Shown: piece by piece, positions 36,214 to 46,370 of the stretch
Numbering within the stretch: the stretch's first letter is position 1
How the letters are laid out: the number at the start of each line of letters is the position of its first letter
From: Lacrimispora defluvii
GTDB taxonomy: Bacteria > Bacillota > Clostridia > Lachnospirales > Lachnospiraceae
Assembly (NCBI GenBank): GCA_013036995.1
Contig: JAAOXG010000010.1
Coordinates: 62,001-126,000, forward strand
Reading direction: 5' to 3'
DNA: 64,000 bases
Notes under the pieces: generated by a model
What the model was told of the DNA's origin: nothing
The model's input: only the letters and a program-made list of their open reading frames with translations
Database searches by the model: none
Position numbers and translations under genes: made by a program

Positions 36214-37221
36214 GTGGGAAAGACAATGCTGGAAGTGGATCACTTAAAAACGAAATATATTACCAGATTTGGGGAAAATGTCTTTGCAGTTGACGGAATA
36301 TCGCTTAAAATTGAAGAAGGGAAATCTCTTGGAATCGCAGGGGAATCAGGCTGCGGAAAATCTACACTGGCACTGAGTCTGATGGGGTATTATTTTGCAC
36401 CCCTTCACTATCAGAGCGGGACCATAAAGGTGGATGGAGTGGATATTACCGGTATGAAGCCGGATGAGATCCGTAAAAAAATACTTGGCAATGAGATTGC
36501 TTATATCCCTCAGGCTGCCATGAATGCCTTAAACCCCACACAGAAGATTATTTCTTTTATCGAAGATGTCATAAGGGCCCATGACCCTGGTGCTTCAAAA
36601 AAGGAGATTTATGATCTTGCAAGGGAGCGGTTTGAAATACTGGGACTGCCGGAAAGCGTCTTAAAGAAACATGCAGTGGAACTGTCCGGAGGCATGAGGC
36701 AAAGGACAGTCATTGCCATATCCACGATTTTATCACCTAAAGTACTGATTGCAGATGAACCTTCCTCTGCTCTTGATGTGACTTCCCAGAAGATGGTAAT
36801 CAAGATGCTCCGGAACTTAATGGAAAAGGGCTTTATTAAATCTATGATATTCATTACCCATGAGCTTCCTCTTCTTTATAATGTGACGGATGAGATTATG
36901 GTGATGTATGCGGGGCAGATCGTGGAGCATGCTACTGCGAAGGAGATGGTTTTTGATCCTCTCCACCCATATTCCAAAGGCCTGATGGGTTCCATCCTGG
37001 TTCCGGAGAAGGGGGCAAGAGATGCCAAGCTGACTGCCATACCTGGTACTCCGCCTAATTTAAAAAACCCACCAAAAGGCTGCCGGTTTGCTGATCGCTG
37101 CCGTTATGCCAAGCCTGCCTGTATGCTTCACCCAATTGCGGAAAGCCGCCTGGATGACGGCCGGATGTACCGCTGCTATCTGGAAGAAAAGGAATTAAGG
37201 GAGGTATATCAGGATGAGTGA
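36214..37221 (+). CDS. Opp/Dpp-type ABC ATP-binding protein (DppD class)
   Basis: 335 aa, GTG start with AGGAGG seven bases upstream. Walker [10 protein letters not shown] (about residue 44), Q-loop around [10 protein letters not shown], signature LSGGMRQR, Walker [13 protein letters not shown] and the switch His in FITHEL. The C-terminal oligopeptide-transporter extension has four cysteines ([16 protein letters not shown] and YRCYLEE), the arrangement linked to an Fe-S site in related DppD proteins. It energises the importer from the cytosolic side. It overlaps the next gene by 8 bp. Confidence 0.94.
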   Translation: MGKTMLEVDHLKTKYITRFGENVFAVDGISLKIEEGKSLGIAGESGCGKSTLALSLMGYYFAPLHYQSGTIKVDGVDITGMKPDEIRKKILGNEIAYIPQAAMNALNPTQKIISFIEDVIRAHDPGASKKEIYDLARERFEILGLPESVLKKHAVELSGGMRQRTVIAISTILSPKVLIADEPSSALDVTSQKMVIKMLRNLMEKGFIKSMIFITHELPLLYNVTDEIMVMYAGQIVEHATAKEMVFDPLHPYSKGLMGSILVPEKGARDAKLTAIPGTPPNLKNPPKGCRFADRCRYAKPACMLHPIAESRLDDGRMYRCYLEEKELREVYQDE

Positions 37222-38041
37222 AGAAAAAAAGCCAGTAAAGAACAGTTCCTGTTTAAGCGGAACTGGTGTGACAAAGATCTTTGGAATGGGGAAAGAAAAA
37301 ACAGTGGCAGTGGATCATGTGGATTTCCAGTTCCGGGAAGGTGAGATTGTATCGATCGTGGGTGAGAGCGGTTCGGGGAAGACAACTCTTTCTAAGATGC
37401 TGTTGGGATTAATCAGTGTCACAGAAGGGGAAATCTGTTTTCAGGGAAAGCCACGTGATATTAAAGGCTATCATAAGAAGAAAGAGTATTGGAAGGGAAT
37501 TCAGGCGATTTTTCAGGACCCGTTTTCCTCCTTTAATGTATTTTATAAAATTGATCAGGTGCTTTTGGACTGCATCAAAATGAGAGGCGGCGCCAGACTT
37601 CCTTATGAGAAAAAGGTGGAGATGATGACGGAAGCCTGCCGTTTTGTTAATCTTAAATTTGAAGAGCTGACAAACAAATACCCCTTTGAGCTTTCCGGAG
37701 GTCAGATGCAGCGGCTGATGATTGCAAGGATCTTTCTTTTAAAGCCGGCGATTCTGCTGGCAGATGAGCCCACCTCCATGATTGATGCCTGTTCCAGAGC
37801 CACCATACTGGATATGCTGTTAAAGCTGAGAGATGAGACCAACATGACCATTATTTTCATCACTCATGATATCGGGCTTGCTTTTTACATTTCTGATTCC
37901 ATCTACATAATGGAACATGGAAAATTTGTGGAATCAGGAACTGCAGAAGCTGTGATTCTAAATCCCAAGGCGGCATATACAAAGCGCCTCATTAATGATG
38001 TACCCAAAATTCATGAAGAGTGGGACTTATCGACGGTCTGA
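37214..38041 (+). CDS. Opp/Dpp-type ABC ATP-binding protein (DppF class)
   Basis: 275 aa. Walker [10 protein letters not shown] (about residue 53), Q-loop [10 protein letters not shown], signature LSGGQMQR, Walker [13 protein letters not shown] and FITHDIG. It is the second, nonidentical ATPase of the importer. It lacks the C-terminal Cys extension of its partner. Its start lies inside the end of the DppD gene; the GH2 gene begins 22 bp after its stop. Confidence 0.94.
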   Translation: MSEEKKPVKNSSCLSGTGVTKIFGMGKEKTVAVDHVDFQFREGEIVSIVGESGSGKTTLSKMLLGLISVTEGEICFQGKPRDIKGYHKKKEYWKGIQAIFQDPFSSFNVFYKIDQVLLDCIKMRGGARLPYEKKVEMMTEACRFVNLKFEELTNKYPFELSGGQMQRLMIARIFLLKPAILLADEPTSMIDACSRATILDMLLKLRDETNMTIIFITHDIGLAFYISDSIYIMEHGKFVESGTAEAVILNPKAAYTKRLINDVPKIHEEWDLSTV

Positions 38042-38063
38042 CTGGGGATTGGAAGGAGAATGT

Positions 38064-40550
38064 ATGAAAAAAAGGGTAATAGACAAAGCATTTGTAATGC
38101 GGATTGCTTCAGAAGAAACCTGGTATCCGGCAACGGTGCCTGGCAGCGTGTATGGTGATCTTCTGGACAATGGAGTGATAGAAGATCCTTACTGGAGGGA
38201 CAATGAGTTAAAAGCGCTGGAGCTGATGAAGGAAGATTTTGAATATGTAGGCGTTTTTGACGGAGATGACGAGATATTAAAGCAGGAAAAAGTATACCTT
38301 CACTTTATGGGACTTGATACTCTGGCAGACATCTATTTAAATAACACCCCCCTTGGCAGTGTAAATAACATGCACCGCCAATGGGAATTTGAAGTAACAG
38401 ATATAATAAAGCAGACAGAAAATGAGCTTCGGTTGGTATTCCATTCTCCCACCAGGTTTATTGAAAAAGAATATGAAAAGGATAAAATCGGAGGTTCCGA
38501 GGATGCCATGCGGGGCTTTTCAAAGCTGAGAAAGGCACATTGCATGTTTGGCTGGGACTGGGGTCCCAGACTTCCGGATGCCGGTATCTGGCGGGACATT
38601 TTCCTGACTGGTGTAACCGGCGCCAGTTTTAACAGTGTTTCGGTCAGCCAGCGCCATGAACCGGAAGGGGTTTATTTGAATTTTAAGGTTTTAGTCGGCC
38701 GAACTGGGGATAACCGTCTGCTTGATTGGGAGAAAGATAACGAAGAGCTTCTTAGAGAAGGTTATACTTTGAGCATTACGGTCACAGATCTGGCAGACGA
38801 AAGCCAAAAAAAGGTTCATACCTTTGGTGGGAAGTCAGAAGAGATCCTTATTGAAAATCCCAGGCTTTGGTGGCCCAATGGGTATGGGGAGCAAAATCTT
38901 TATTCGGTACTGGTCCGGCTTTTGAAAAATGAGGAAGAGGTCGACACCTGGGAAAAGAGAATTGGTCTTCGAACGCTTACAATGAAAAGAACAAAGGATG
39001 AGTTCGGCGAATCCTTCGCCCATGAGGTTAACGGAGTCAGCTTTTTTGCCATGGGAGCTGATTACATTCCTGAGGACTGTATGTTAGGCAGATGCAGTGA
39101 GATGAGAACAAGGCAGCTGCTTACCCAGTGCAGGGAAGCGAATTTTAATGTAATCCGGGTCTGGGGAGGAGGCCATTATCCCTTTGATGGTTTTTGGGAT
39201 ATCTGCGATGAACTGGGACTGGTGGTGTGGCAGGATTTCATGTTTGCCTGCGCACTTTATGATCTGACAGAGGAATTTGAAGAGAACGTCCGAAAGGAAT
39301 TAATTGATAATATCCGGAGAATCCGCAATCACCCAAGTCTTGGGCTCTGGTGCGGCAACAACGAGATGGAGATGTTTACAGATACGGAAATATGGGGATG
39401 TACTCCCAGACAGAAAGCCGATTATATCAAGCTCTATGAATATATAATACCGAAAATATTAAAGGAAGAGGATCCACATACCTTTTACTGGCCTGCCAGC
39501 CCCTCATCCGGAGGAAGTTTTGACAATCCCAACGATGAAAACCGGGGAGATGTCCATTACTGGGATGTGTGGCATGGAAACAAGCCTATTACAGAGTACC
39601 GTAAATTTTATTTCCGGTACGTTTCAGAATTTGGTTTTCAGTCATTTCCATCCATAAAGACAGTGGAGACTTTTACGGAAAAAGAGGACAGAAATATCTT
39701 TTCCTATGTCATGGAAAAGCATCAGCGCAATTCCACAGCAAATGGAAAGATAATGAACTATATGGAGCAGACCTTCTTATATCCCAGTGATTTTGATACC
39801 CTTCTTTATGCTTCCCAGCTTTTGCAGGCAGAGGCCATGCGCTATGGAGTGGAGCACTTTAGAAGAAACCGGGGACGCTGTATGGGAGCGATTGTCTGGC
39901 AGCTCAATGACTGCTGGCCTGTAGCTTCGTGGTCGTCCATCGATTATTACGGAAGATGGAAGGCGCTTCATTACTATGAGAAGCGGTTTTTTGCACCCCT
40001 TATGATTTCCTGTGAGGAAGAGGGAATACTTACCCAGGATACCAATCCCAACGCCCAGCCTTATGAGGTAATTAAATCCATACGTCTGTGTGTGGCCAAT
40101 GAAACCCGAAGGGATGAAACGGTGACCGCTGTCTGGGAACTGAGAAAAAATACCGGGGAGATAGTGAAAAGCGGGCTGGAAGAATGTGTAGTTCCAAAGC
40201 TTTCCTCTCTATGGTTTGAAAAGGTTTCACTGCAGGATGCCAGTCTTTATGAGGATTATGTCAGCTATAAACTGGAGCAGGGGGAAGAAACCCTGTCCCA
40301 GGGAACGGTTTTATTCTGTCCGCCCAAACACTATCGTTTTATTGATCCCCAGCTGACTGTACGGTCAGACGGAGAATATGTGATCGTGGAGGCAAAGGCT
40401 TATGCCCGCTCTGTAGAAATCCGTAATAAAGAGGATAATCTTCTGTTAAGCGATAATTTCTTTGATATGAATCCGGGAGAAAGAAAAGTCAGGGTTTTAA
40501 AAGGTCTGCCAGAGGAGTTAACTGTGAGAAGTGTTTATGACATCCGATAA
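38064..40550 (+). CDS. Beta-mannosidase, GH2
   Basis: 828 aa from ATG 38064, which has GGAAGGAG seven bases upstream; longer in-frame extensions run into the ABC gene. The jelly-roll N-terminal domain has NMHRQWEFEVTD, then FGWDWGPRLPDAGIWR, characteristic of the mannosidase subgroup of GH2. The barrel contains RVWGGGHYPFDGFWD, the acid/base in WCGNNEMEM (Glu about 434) and the nucleophile in SEFGFQSFPS (Glu about 522). No signal peptide: it cleaves beta-mannosyl units from imported oligosaccharides in the cytosol. Co-transcribed with the Opp-type importer, which suggests mannan-, glucomannan- or N-glycan-derived substrates. Confidence 0.93.
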   Translation: MKKRVIDKAFVMRIASEETWYPATVPGSVYGDLLDNGVIEDPYWRDNELKALELMKEDFEYVGVFDGDDEILKQEKVYLHFMGLDTLADIYLNNTPLGSVNNMHRQWEFEVTDIIKQTENELRLVFHSPTRFIEKEYEKDKIGGSEDAMRGFSKLRKAHCMFGWDWGPRLPDAGIWRDIFLTGVTGASFNSVSVSQRHEPEGVYLNFKVLVGRTGDNRLLDWEKDNEELLREGYTLSITVTDLADESQKKVHTFGGKSEEILIENPRLWWPNGYGEQNLYSVLVRLLKNEEEVDTWEKRIGLRTLTMKRTKDEFGESFAHEVNGVSFFAMGADYIPEDCMLGRCSEMRTRQLLTQCREANFNVIRVWGGGHYPFDGFWDICDELGLVVWQDFMFACALYDLTEEFEENVRKELIDNIRRIRNHPSLGLWCGNNEMEMFTDTEIWGCTPRQKADYIKLYEYIIPKILKEEDPHTFYWPASPSSGGSFDNPNDENRGDVHYWDVWHGNKPITEYRKFYFRYVSEFGFQSFPSIKTVETFTEKEDRNIFSYVMEKHQRNSTANGKIMNYMEQTFLYPSDFDTLLYASQLLQAEAMRYGVEHFRRNRGRCMGAIVWQLNDCWPVASWSSIDYYGRWKALHYYEKRFFAPLMISCEEEGILTQDTNPNAQPYEVIKSIRLCVANETRRDETVTAVWELRKNTGEIVKSGLEECVVPKLSSLWFEKVSLQDASLYEDYVSYKLEQGEETLSQGTVLFCPPKHYRFIDPQLTVRSDGEYVIVEAKAYARSVEIRNKEDNLLLSDNFFDMNPGERKVRVLKGLPEELTVRSVYDIR

Positions 40551-40579
40551 CAATGAATGAAAAGAAGGGATAGATAAAA

Positions 40580-42847
40580 ATGGATATAAAAAAATTGGTT
40601 GGGGAAATGACATTGGAGGAAAAAGCGGGATTGTGTTCAGGTGCAGATTTCTGGCATACAAAGACAGTGCAACGGCTGAACGTTCCGGCTTCTATGGTGA
40701 GTGACGGCCCTCACGGGTTAAGAAAGCAGGATGAAAAAAGCGATCATTTAGGTGTCAATGACAGTATAAAAGCAGTCTGTTTTCCTACCGCATGCGCAAC
40801 CGCTTCCTCTTTTGACCGGGAACTGCTTACAAGTCTTGGTGAGGCTTTGGGAGATGAGTGTCAGGCGGAGAATGTCAGTGTCATACTGGGACCTGCTGTT
40901 AACATTAAGCGTTCGCCTTTATGCGGCAGAAACTTTGAGTATTTTTCGGAAGATCCCTATCTTGCGGCCGAGATGGCAGGAAGCCATATTAAGGGCGTAC
41001 AGAGTAAGGAGGTAGGTACCAGTTTAAAGCATTTCCTTGCCAATAATCAGGAACACAGGCGCATGACCTCTGATTCTGTAATAGATGAAAGAACACTGCG
41101 GGAAATTTACCTGGCTGCTTTTGAAGGGGCGGTAAAAACTGGAAAGCCCTGGACTGTGATGTGTTCTTACAATAAAATAAACGGAACTTATGGTTCGGAA
41201 AACAGGCGTTATTTAACGGATATACTAAGAGATGAATGGGGCTTTGACGGCTATGTTATGAGTGACTGGGGAGCAGTGAATGACCGTGTTGCCGGAGTAA
41301 TTGCAGGGCTTGATTTAGAGATGCCTTCCTCTGGGGGAGTCAATGATGCACGTTTGGTGGAAGCAGTGAGAGATGGACGGCTGAAGGAAGAAGTTCTTGA
41401 CCAGGCTGTCACCAGAATTCTGACCATTGTTGACCGATACTTAAAGAACCGGAAGCCGGAAACCGTATGGGATAAAGATGCCCATCACGAACTGGCGAGA
41501 AAGATGGAGGGAGAGTGTGCAGTACTCCTGAAAAATCAGGGAATACTTCCTCTATCTGATTCCGATGAAGTGGCATTTATCGGCCATTTTGCAGCCCAAC
41601 CCAGATACCAGGGAGGCGGCAGCTCTCACATTAATTCTACAAGGGTAGAGTCTGCTGTGGAGGCGGCCAAAGACAAGGGGGTAATCTATACTCAGGGATA
41701 TGAGATTGATGCAGATCAGAGGAACAATACCTTGTTAGAGGAAGCTGTTGAAGCGGCAAAGAAAGTAAAAACAGCCGTTATTTTTGCCGGTCTTCCCGAT
41801 TCCTTTGAATCAGAGGGGTATGACAGAACTCATATGGCTATGCCGGAATGTCAGAATGCCTTAATTGAAGCAGTGGCTGCCGTTCAGCCCAATACAGTAG
41901 TGGTGCTTCACAATGGTTCACCAGTGGAGATGCCTTGGATTCATAAGGTAAAAGGAGTGCTGGAGGCATATTTAGGCGGTCAGGCAGTTGGCGGTGCAGT
42001 TGTGGACATTTTATATGGTCATGTAAACCCAAGCGGAAAACTGGCGGAGACATTTCCGATCAAGCTGGAAGATAATCCGTCCTATCTTTATTATGGCGGA
42101 GAAAAGGATCGGGCAGAATACCGGGAAGGAGTATTTGTAGGATACCGGTATTATGATAAAAAGAAAATGGAAGTGTTGTTCCCATTTGGCCATGGACTGA
42201 GCTATACCACTTTTGAATACAGCAATATGAAAGCGGATAAATCCACCATGAAAGATGATGAAACTGTGACCATTTCTCTTGATGTCACCAATACAGGTAA
42301 GGTGAAGGGGAAAGAGGTGGTACAGATTTATGTGGAAGCGCCGGATAGTCATGTAATCCGCCCGGTAAGAGAGCTGCGGGAATTTGCAAAGGTTGAATTA
42401 GAGCCTGGAGAAACAAAAACAGTGACTTTTACCCTTGGCAAACGGGCATTTTCCTACTACCATGTGGAATTAAAAGACTGGTTTGTACAAACGGGGGCTT
42501 ATCTCATACATGCAGCATCCTCTTCCAGAGATCTTCGTCAGATGATAAGTTTGATGGTTGAATCAACAGTAAAAGAACCGGTGGTTTACCATTTAAACAG
42601 CACCATAGGAGATATTTTATCAGATCCGGAGGCTGCAGAAATCATTAAATCCCTGATTGACCGTTATAAAAAAGGAAGTGCATTGGGAAATTCAGACGGA
42701 GATGCTGCAAAATCGGCAATTACACAGCAGATGGACGACGCCATGTTCCAGTATATGCCTCTTCGCCAGATATTAAGCTTTGCGCCGGATGTCAGCTCTT
42801 TAGAAGAAATGCAGGAATTGGTGGACTTGATTAATAAAAAGAAATAG
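40580..42847 (+). CDS. Beta-glucosidase-type glycoside hydrolase, GH3
   Basis: 755 aa, cytosolic. The N-terminal barrel has DGPHGLRKQ, GPAVNIKRSPLCGRNFEYFSE, KHFLANNQE and the nucleophile in GYVMSDWGAVND (Asp229). The C-terminal alpha/beta sandwich contains GGGSSHINS and GLPDSFESEGYDR. A fibronectin type III-like domain follows, with YYDKKKMEVLFPFGHGLSYT at the junction. It acts on beta-linked glucosides (or xylosides) and completes the degradation started by the GH2 enzyme. A terminator follows, ending the 28.6-42.9 kb operon. Confidence 0.93.
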   Translation: MDIKKLVGEMTLEEKAGLCSGADFWHTKTVQRLNVPASMVSDGPHGLRKQDEKSDHLGVNDSIKAVCFPTACATASSFDRELLTSLGEALGDECQAENVSVILGPAVNIKRSPLCGRNFEYFSEDPYLAAEMAGSHIKGVQSKEVGTSLKHFLANNQEHRRMTSDSVIDERTLREIYLAAFEGAVKTGKPWTVMCSYNKINGTYGSENRRYLTDILRDEWGFDGYVMSDWGAVNDRVAGVIAGLDLEMPSSGGVNDARLVEAVRDGRLKEEVLDQAVTRILTIVDRYLKNRKPETVWDKDAHHELARKMEGECAVLLKNQGILPLSDSDEVAFIGHFAAQPRYQGGGSSHINSTRVESAVEAAKDKGVIYTQGYEIDADQRNNTLLEEAVEAAKKVKTAVIFAGLPDSFESEGYDRTHMAMPECQNALIEAVAAVQPNTVVVLHNGSPVEMPWIHKVKGVLEAYLGGQAVGGAVVDILYGHVNPSGKLAETFPIKLEDNPSYLYYGGEKDRAEYREGVFVGYRYYDKKKMEVLFPFGHGLSYTTFEYSNMKADKSTMKDDETVTISLDVTNTGKVKGKEVVQIYVEAPDSHVIRPVRELREFAKVELEPGETKTVTFTLGKRAFSYYHVELKDWFVQTGAYLIHAASSSRDLRQMISLMVESTVKEPVVYHLNSTIGDILSDPEAAEIIKSLIDRYKKGSALGNSDGDAAKSAITQQMDDAMFQYMPLRQILSFAPDVSSLEEMQELVDLINKKK

Positions 42848-42899
42848 GAACAGAATTATATAAGTTTAAAGAAGAGACGGGAATACAAAAACAAAAGAT

Positions 42900-42942
42900 G
42901 AGCGTTGATTGTTCCAAATGGATATATCAACGCTCGTTTTTT
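42900..42942 (+). terminator. Intrinsic terminator after GH3
   Basis: GAGCGTTGAT (42900-42909) pairs with ATCAACGCTC (42926-42935), 16-nt loop, then G and six T. Confidence 0.85.
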
Positions 42943-42969
42943 ATGTTTTATCGGATCTTTCAATTGGCA

Positions 42970-42998
42970 TTGAATTGTATGATCTGATTTGGTATGCT
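42970..42998 (+). promoter_or_regulatory. Promoter of the AraC gene
   Basis: TTGAAT (42970-42975), 17-bp spacer, TATGCT (42993-42998), 65 bp upstream of the start codon. Confidence 0.45.
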
Positions 42999-43062
42999 GA
43001 TAATAATATAAGAATATCAGCTTAGTCCGATATCGTAATTCGGTAGGCAGAACGGAGATCAT

Positions 43063-43971
43063 TTGGAAAATACGTTGTATATCAAAGATAATATGGATTC
43101 ACCTAATTACGAAGTTTTTTATAAGGATAATATTCCTTCTGTGGATCATCCTCTCCATTACCATGATTTTCTTGAAATATATTACCATGCGGAAGGAGAC
43201 TGCGATTATATCATTGACAGCAGGATCTATACACTGAAACACGGAGATATTGTACTGATTAACAATCAGCGTTTACATCGGGCTGTGATAAAGGATATGA
43301 CAAAACCATACCGGCGGTTTGTCTTATGGCTGGAATATAATTACCTGGAGACATTGCTGGGTGGAAAAATTGAATATAATACAATGATAGGGAAGGAGAG
43401 CAGAACAGAGATATTCCGTCTTCCCGGGCAGCAGAGTGAGGAAATCGAATTAATTTTCAGGAAAATGTGCCGGGAGAGTGAAGTGGTGGATTTTGCAAGT
43501 TCCTATCTTCAGGAGAGTTATTTAAGTCAGCTCCTTTTGCTTTTTTGCCGATATAGCCAGAATTCTCAGTCAGTGGAAGAGACCACGTTTGAAAACGACG
43601 AGATGATTCAATCCATTATGGATTATATTGACCAGCATTATATGGAACCGATCACCCTGGATATGATCGCACAGCATTTCTTTATGAATAAATATCATCT
43701 TATGAGAAAATTTAAAAAGCATACACGAATGACCATCATGGATTACTGCAAAAAACGGCGGCTGATTATTGCAAGAAATTATCTGATGGAGGGTGCAAGA
43801 ATACAGGATATCTATAAACTAAGCGGGTTTGATGATTATTCCAACTTTTTCCGGGCATTTAAATCTGCATACCAGATGTCCCCCAGAGACTATAAGAACT
43901 ATATGATTCAAAGCCATAACAGTACCATACAGCTGGCGGTGGACCGTGATCAGATTAATAAGAAACATTAA
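43063..43971 (+). CDS. AraC-family regulator with cupin sensor domain
   Basis: 302 aa, TTG start with CGGAGA five bases upstream. The N-terminal half is a cupin-like ligand-binding domain (VDHPLHYHDFLEIYYH, LKHGDIVLINNQRLH). The C-terminal half is an AraC double helix-turn-helix (DMIAQHFFMNKYHLMRKFKK, SGFDDYSNFFRAFKSAY). It precedes a CUT1 sugar importer and a sucrose phosphorylase-type gene on the same strand and is their probable activator. The inducing sugar is unknown. Confidence 0.93.
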   Translation: MENTLYIKDNMDSPNYEVFYKDNIPSVDHPLHYHDFLEIYYHAEGDCDYIIDSRIYTLKHGDIVLINNQRLHRAVIKDMTKPYRRFVLWLEYNYLETLLGGKIEYNTMIGKESRTEIFRLPGQQSEEIELIFRKMCRESEVVDFASSYLQESYLSQLLLLFCRYSQNSQSVEETTFENDEMIQSIMDYIDQHYMEPITLDMIAQHFFMNKYHLMRKFKKHTRMTIMDYCKKRRLIIARNYLMEGARIQDIYKLSGFDDYSNFFRAFKSAYQMSPRDYKNYMIQSHNSTIQLAVDRDQINKKH

Positions 43972-44035
43972 AGTCGGAATTTGTCAACATTTGCAATGTT
44001 CACGCCAGTTTTCGTTATTTATTCTGGATTCATAA

Positions 44036-44044
44036 TGTTATAAT
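44036..44044 (+). promoter_or_regulatory. Extended -10 promoter of the CUT1 importer operon
   Basis: TGTTATAAT: a consensus TATAAT (44039-44044) with an upstream TG, 69 bp before the binding-protein gene. The -35 region is weak, consistent with dependence on an activator such as the AraC protein upstream. Confidence 0.55.
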
Positions 44045-44112
44045 TTATACAAGAGATTGTAATGGATCTCAGAGAAAAATGGCAATATGTACAATGAGAA
44101 GGAGGATTATTT

Positions 44113-45459
44113 ATGAAAAAGGCTATTAGTTTTTTATTGGCTGGTGTTATGGCTGCATCCTTGACTGCCTGCTCCGGTTCCGTGAAAGAAACATCTCCTG
44201 CAAAACAGGAAGATACAAAAGCAGCAGAACAAACCAGTGAGAGCAAAGGAAGCGGGGAAAAAGTGGAGATCAGTTTCCTTGTAACAAAACCGGAAATTGT
44301 TCCCCAGTTTGAAGAGACATTCAAACGTTACACAGAATCTCACCCCAATGTAACAATTACTGCAATTCCATTGTCTGGACAGACGATATATGAAAAACTC
44401 ACATCCCTATATGCATCTGGGAATGCGCCTACGATCACTATGGTTGGAGGACCGGAATTTACATCCTTTAAAGATAATTTCTTAGATATTACAGATACCG
44501 ATTTTGCTAAAAAAGTTTATAGCTGGGCACAGGACAAGACGAAATCGGACGGAAAAGTTCTTGCTGTTCCTACAACCGCTGAAGGCATCGGCATTATGTA
44601 TAACAAAAAAGTAATTGAGGCAGCTACTGGAAAAGAGTTTGATCCATCCTCCATTAAATCAAGAAAAGATTTCGCACAGCTCTTAGAAGAGATTTCAAAG
44701 ACTGAGTATGCACCGGTTCAGATCACCAATAAGGACTGGCTGTTAGGCTCTCATCTGACTTCTGTTTTATATGGCGCAGTAAGTAAGAATTATGATGAGA
44801 GACAGGCTGTCATTGAGGCATGCCGCAAGGGAGAATACAATTTTGCTGACAGCCAGGTGTTTAACAACTGGATGGATACCTTTGATCTTCTCATGAAATA
44901 CAACAAATATGCCAAGTCACCTCTTGCCAATGCTTACGAGGATGATCAGTTAACAATGGCCAGTGATGAAGTTGCTTTCTGGCCCATCGGTAATTATATT
45001 TATCCAAACATTGTAGATATTAACCCGGATGCCCAGGTTGGCCTGATGCCTTATCCAATGGGAGATGACGAGTCAGCTGTTGGAAATAAGGAAATTGTAT
45101 TATCTTACTCCATGTTTGCCATTGACGCAAAGCAGTCCAAACCGGAACAGCAGGCAGCAGCCATCGATTTCTTTAACTGGCTGGTTACTTCCAAAGAAGG
45201 TCAGGATTCCTATGTCAACACCCTTATGTTTGTACCTATTTTTGAAGGTTTTGAGATACAGCCTGCCAATCCGGTAGCAAAGCAGATTGTTTCTTATATG
45301 GAACAGGGAAACACTCTGGAGAGAATGAGCGATTATTTCCCAGCTGGTGTTATGAATCAGTTTGGTGCAACCATGCAGCAATATCTGGATGGAAAAATAA
45401 CCAGAGCCGATGTTGCCAATCAGTTTAAAGATAAATGGGTGGAATTCTCCAAGAAATAA
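44113..45459 (+). CDS. CUT1 sugar-binding lipoprotein (family 1)
   Basis: 448 aa. Lipoprotein signal with lipobox LTAC (Cys20), then a Ser/Lys/Glu-rich linker. The mature protein is a family 1 (MalE-like) extracellular binding protein with ISFLVTKPEIVPQFEETFKRY and EGIGIMYNKKVIEAA. It is anchored to the outer membrane face and delivers a sugar to the two permeases that follow. The ATPase (MsmK/UgpC type) is not in the operon, as is usual for Firmicutes, where one shared ATPase serves many importers. AAGGAGG precedes the ATG. The ligand is probably a sucrose-like or alpha-glucoside sugar given the downstream phosphorylase; this is inference. Confidence 0.93.
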   Translation: MKKAISFLLAGVMAASLTACSGSVKETSPAKQEDTKAAEQTSESKGSGEKVEISFLVTKPEIVPQFEETFKRYTESHPNVTITAIPLSGQTIYEKLTSLYASGNAPTITMVGGPEFTSFKDNFLDITDTDFAKKVYSWAQDKTKSDGKVLAVPTTAEGIGIMYNKKVIEAATGKEFDPSSIKSRKDFAQLLEEISKTEYAPVQITNKDWLLGSHLTSVLYGAVSKNYDERQAVIEACRKGEYNFADSQVFNNWMDTFDLLMKYNKYAKSPLANAYEDDQLTMASDEVAFWPIGNYIYPNIVDINPDAQVGLMPYPMGDDESAVGNKEIVLSYSMFAIDAKQSKPEQQAAAIDFFNWLVTSKEGQDSYVNTLMFVPIFEGFEIQPANPVAKQIVSYMEQGNTLERMSDYFPAGVMNQFGATMQQYLDGKITRADVANQFKDKWVEFSKK

Positions 45460-45479
45460 AAGATGAAATGGGAGATATT

Positions 45480-46370
45480 ATGTATAAAGAAAAATCAAAT
45501 TTGAAAAGTTTTCAGGTTTTTGCTACATTTGGGTTAATCCCTCTGTTGGTTTTTGGTATCGTAGTACTCATCCCTTTCTTTTCCGGTCTGTTTTTATCGC
45601 TTACCAATTGGAATGGTTCCTTAGACGGCAAAATTGAGTTTATAGGAATTGGAAATTATATTTCAGCAGTCAGGGACCCCGCATTCTGGGGTTCCCTGGG
45701 TAAAACGTTTTATTATGTTTTCTTTGTTATGATCTTAACAAATACATCTGCTTTTTTATTCGGTTTGCTGGTAACCAGCGGTATGAAGGGACAGAATTTT
45801 TACAGAGCGGGGTATTTTACGCCTAATCTGATCGGCGGCGTAATTTTAGGATATATCTGGCAGTTCATCTTCTCCAGAGTATTTGTTTATTTCGGTACCA
45901 AGACCGGAATCCCATTTTTTGAAATCAGCTGGCTGACACAACCTCACGCAGCTTTATGGGCGCTGATCATCGTGGGTGTCTGGCAGAATGCTGGTTACAT
46001 GATGTTAATTTATATCGCGGGCTTTGTCGGAATTGATAAAAGTCTGATTGAAGCTGCCCGGATGGATGGAGCCAGCCCCCTTCAGATGCTTCAGAAAATA
46101 AAAATACCCATGATGGTGCCGGCATTTACCATCACGCTGTTTCTTACCCTGAGAAAGGCATTTATGGTTTATGATGTGAACTTATCCCTGACAAAGGGCG
46201 GGCCTTACAATACAACAGAGCTGATCTCCATGCATGTTTACAATGAAGCTTTCTTAAACCAGAACATGGGTCCTGGTCAGGCTAAGGCATTTTTGCTGTT
46301 TGTACTGGTCGCTGTTATTGCGGTTGCCCAGGTAGCAGTATTAAAGAAGAAGGAGGTTGATGCCATATGA
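45480..46370 (+). CDS. CUT1 sugar ABC permease (MalF type)
   Basis: 296 aa from ATG 45480 (GGGAG five bases upstream). Six membrane helices; the EAA loop reads EAARMDGASPLQMLQKIKIP. The N-terminal helix is preceded by a short cytosolic tail (MYKEKSNLKSFQ). It forms the channel with the next permease, whose start overlaps its stop by 4 bp. Confidence 0.94.
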   Translation: MYKEKSNLKSFQVFATFGLIPLLVFGIVVLIPFFSGLFLSLTNWNGSLDGKIEFIGIGNYISAVRDPAFWGSLGKTFYYVFFVMILTNTSAFLFGLLVTSGMKGQNFYRAGYFTPNLIGGVILGYIWQFIFSRVFVYFGTKTGIPFFEISWLTQPHAALWALIIVGVWQNAGYMMLIYIAGFVGIDKSLIEAARMDGASPLQMLQKIKIPMMVPAFTITLFLTLRKAFMVYDVNLSLTKGGPYNTTELISMHVYNEAFLNQNMGPGQAKAFLLFVLVAVIAVAQVAVLKKKEVDAI

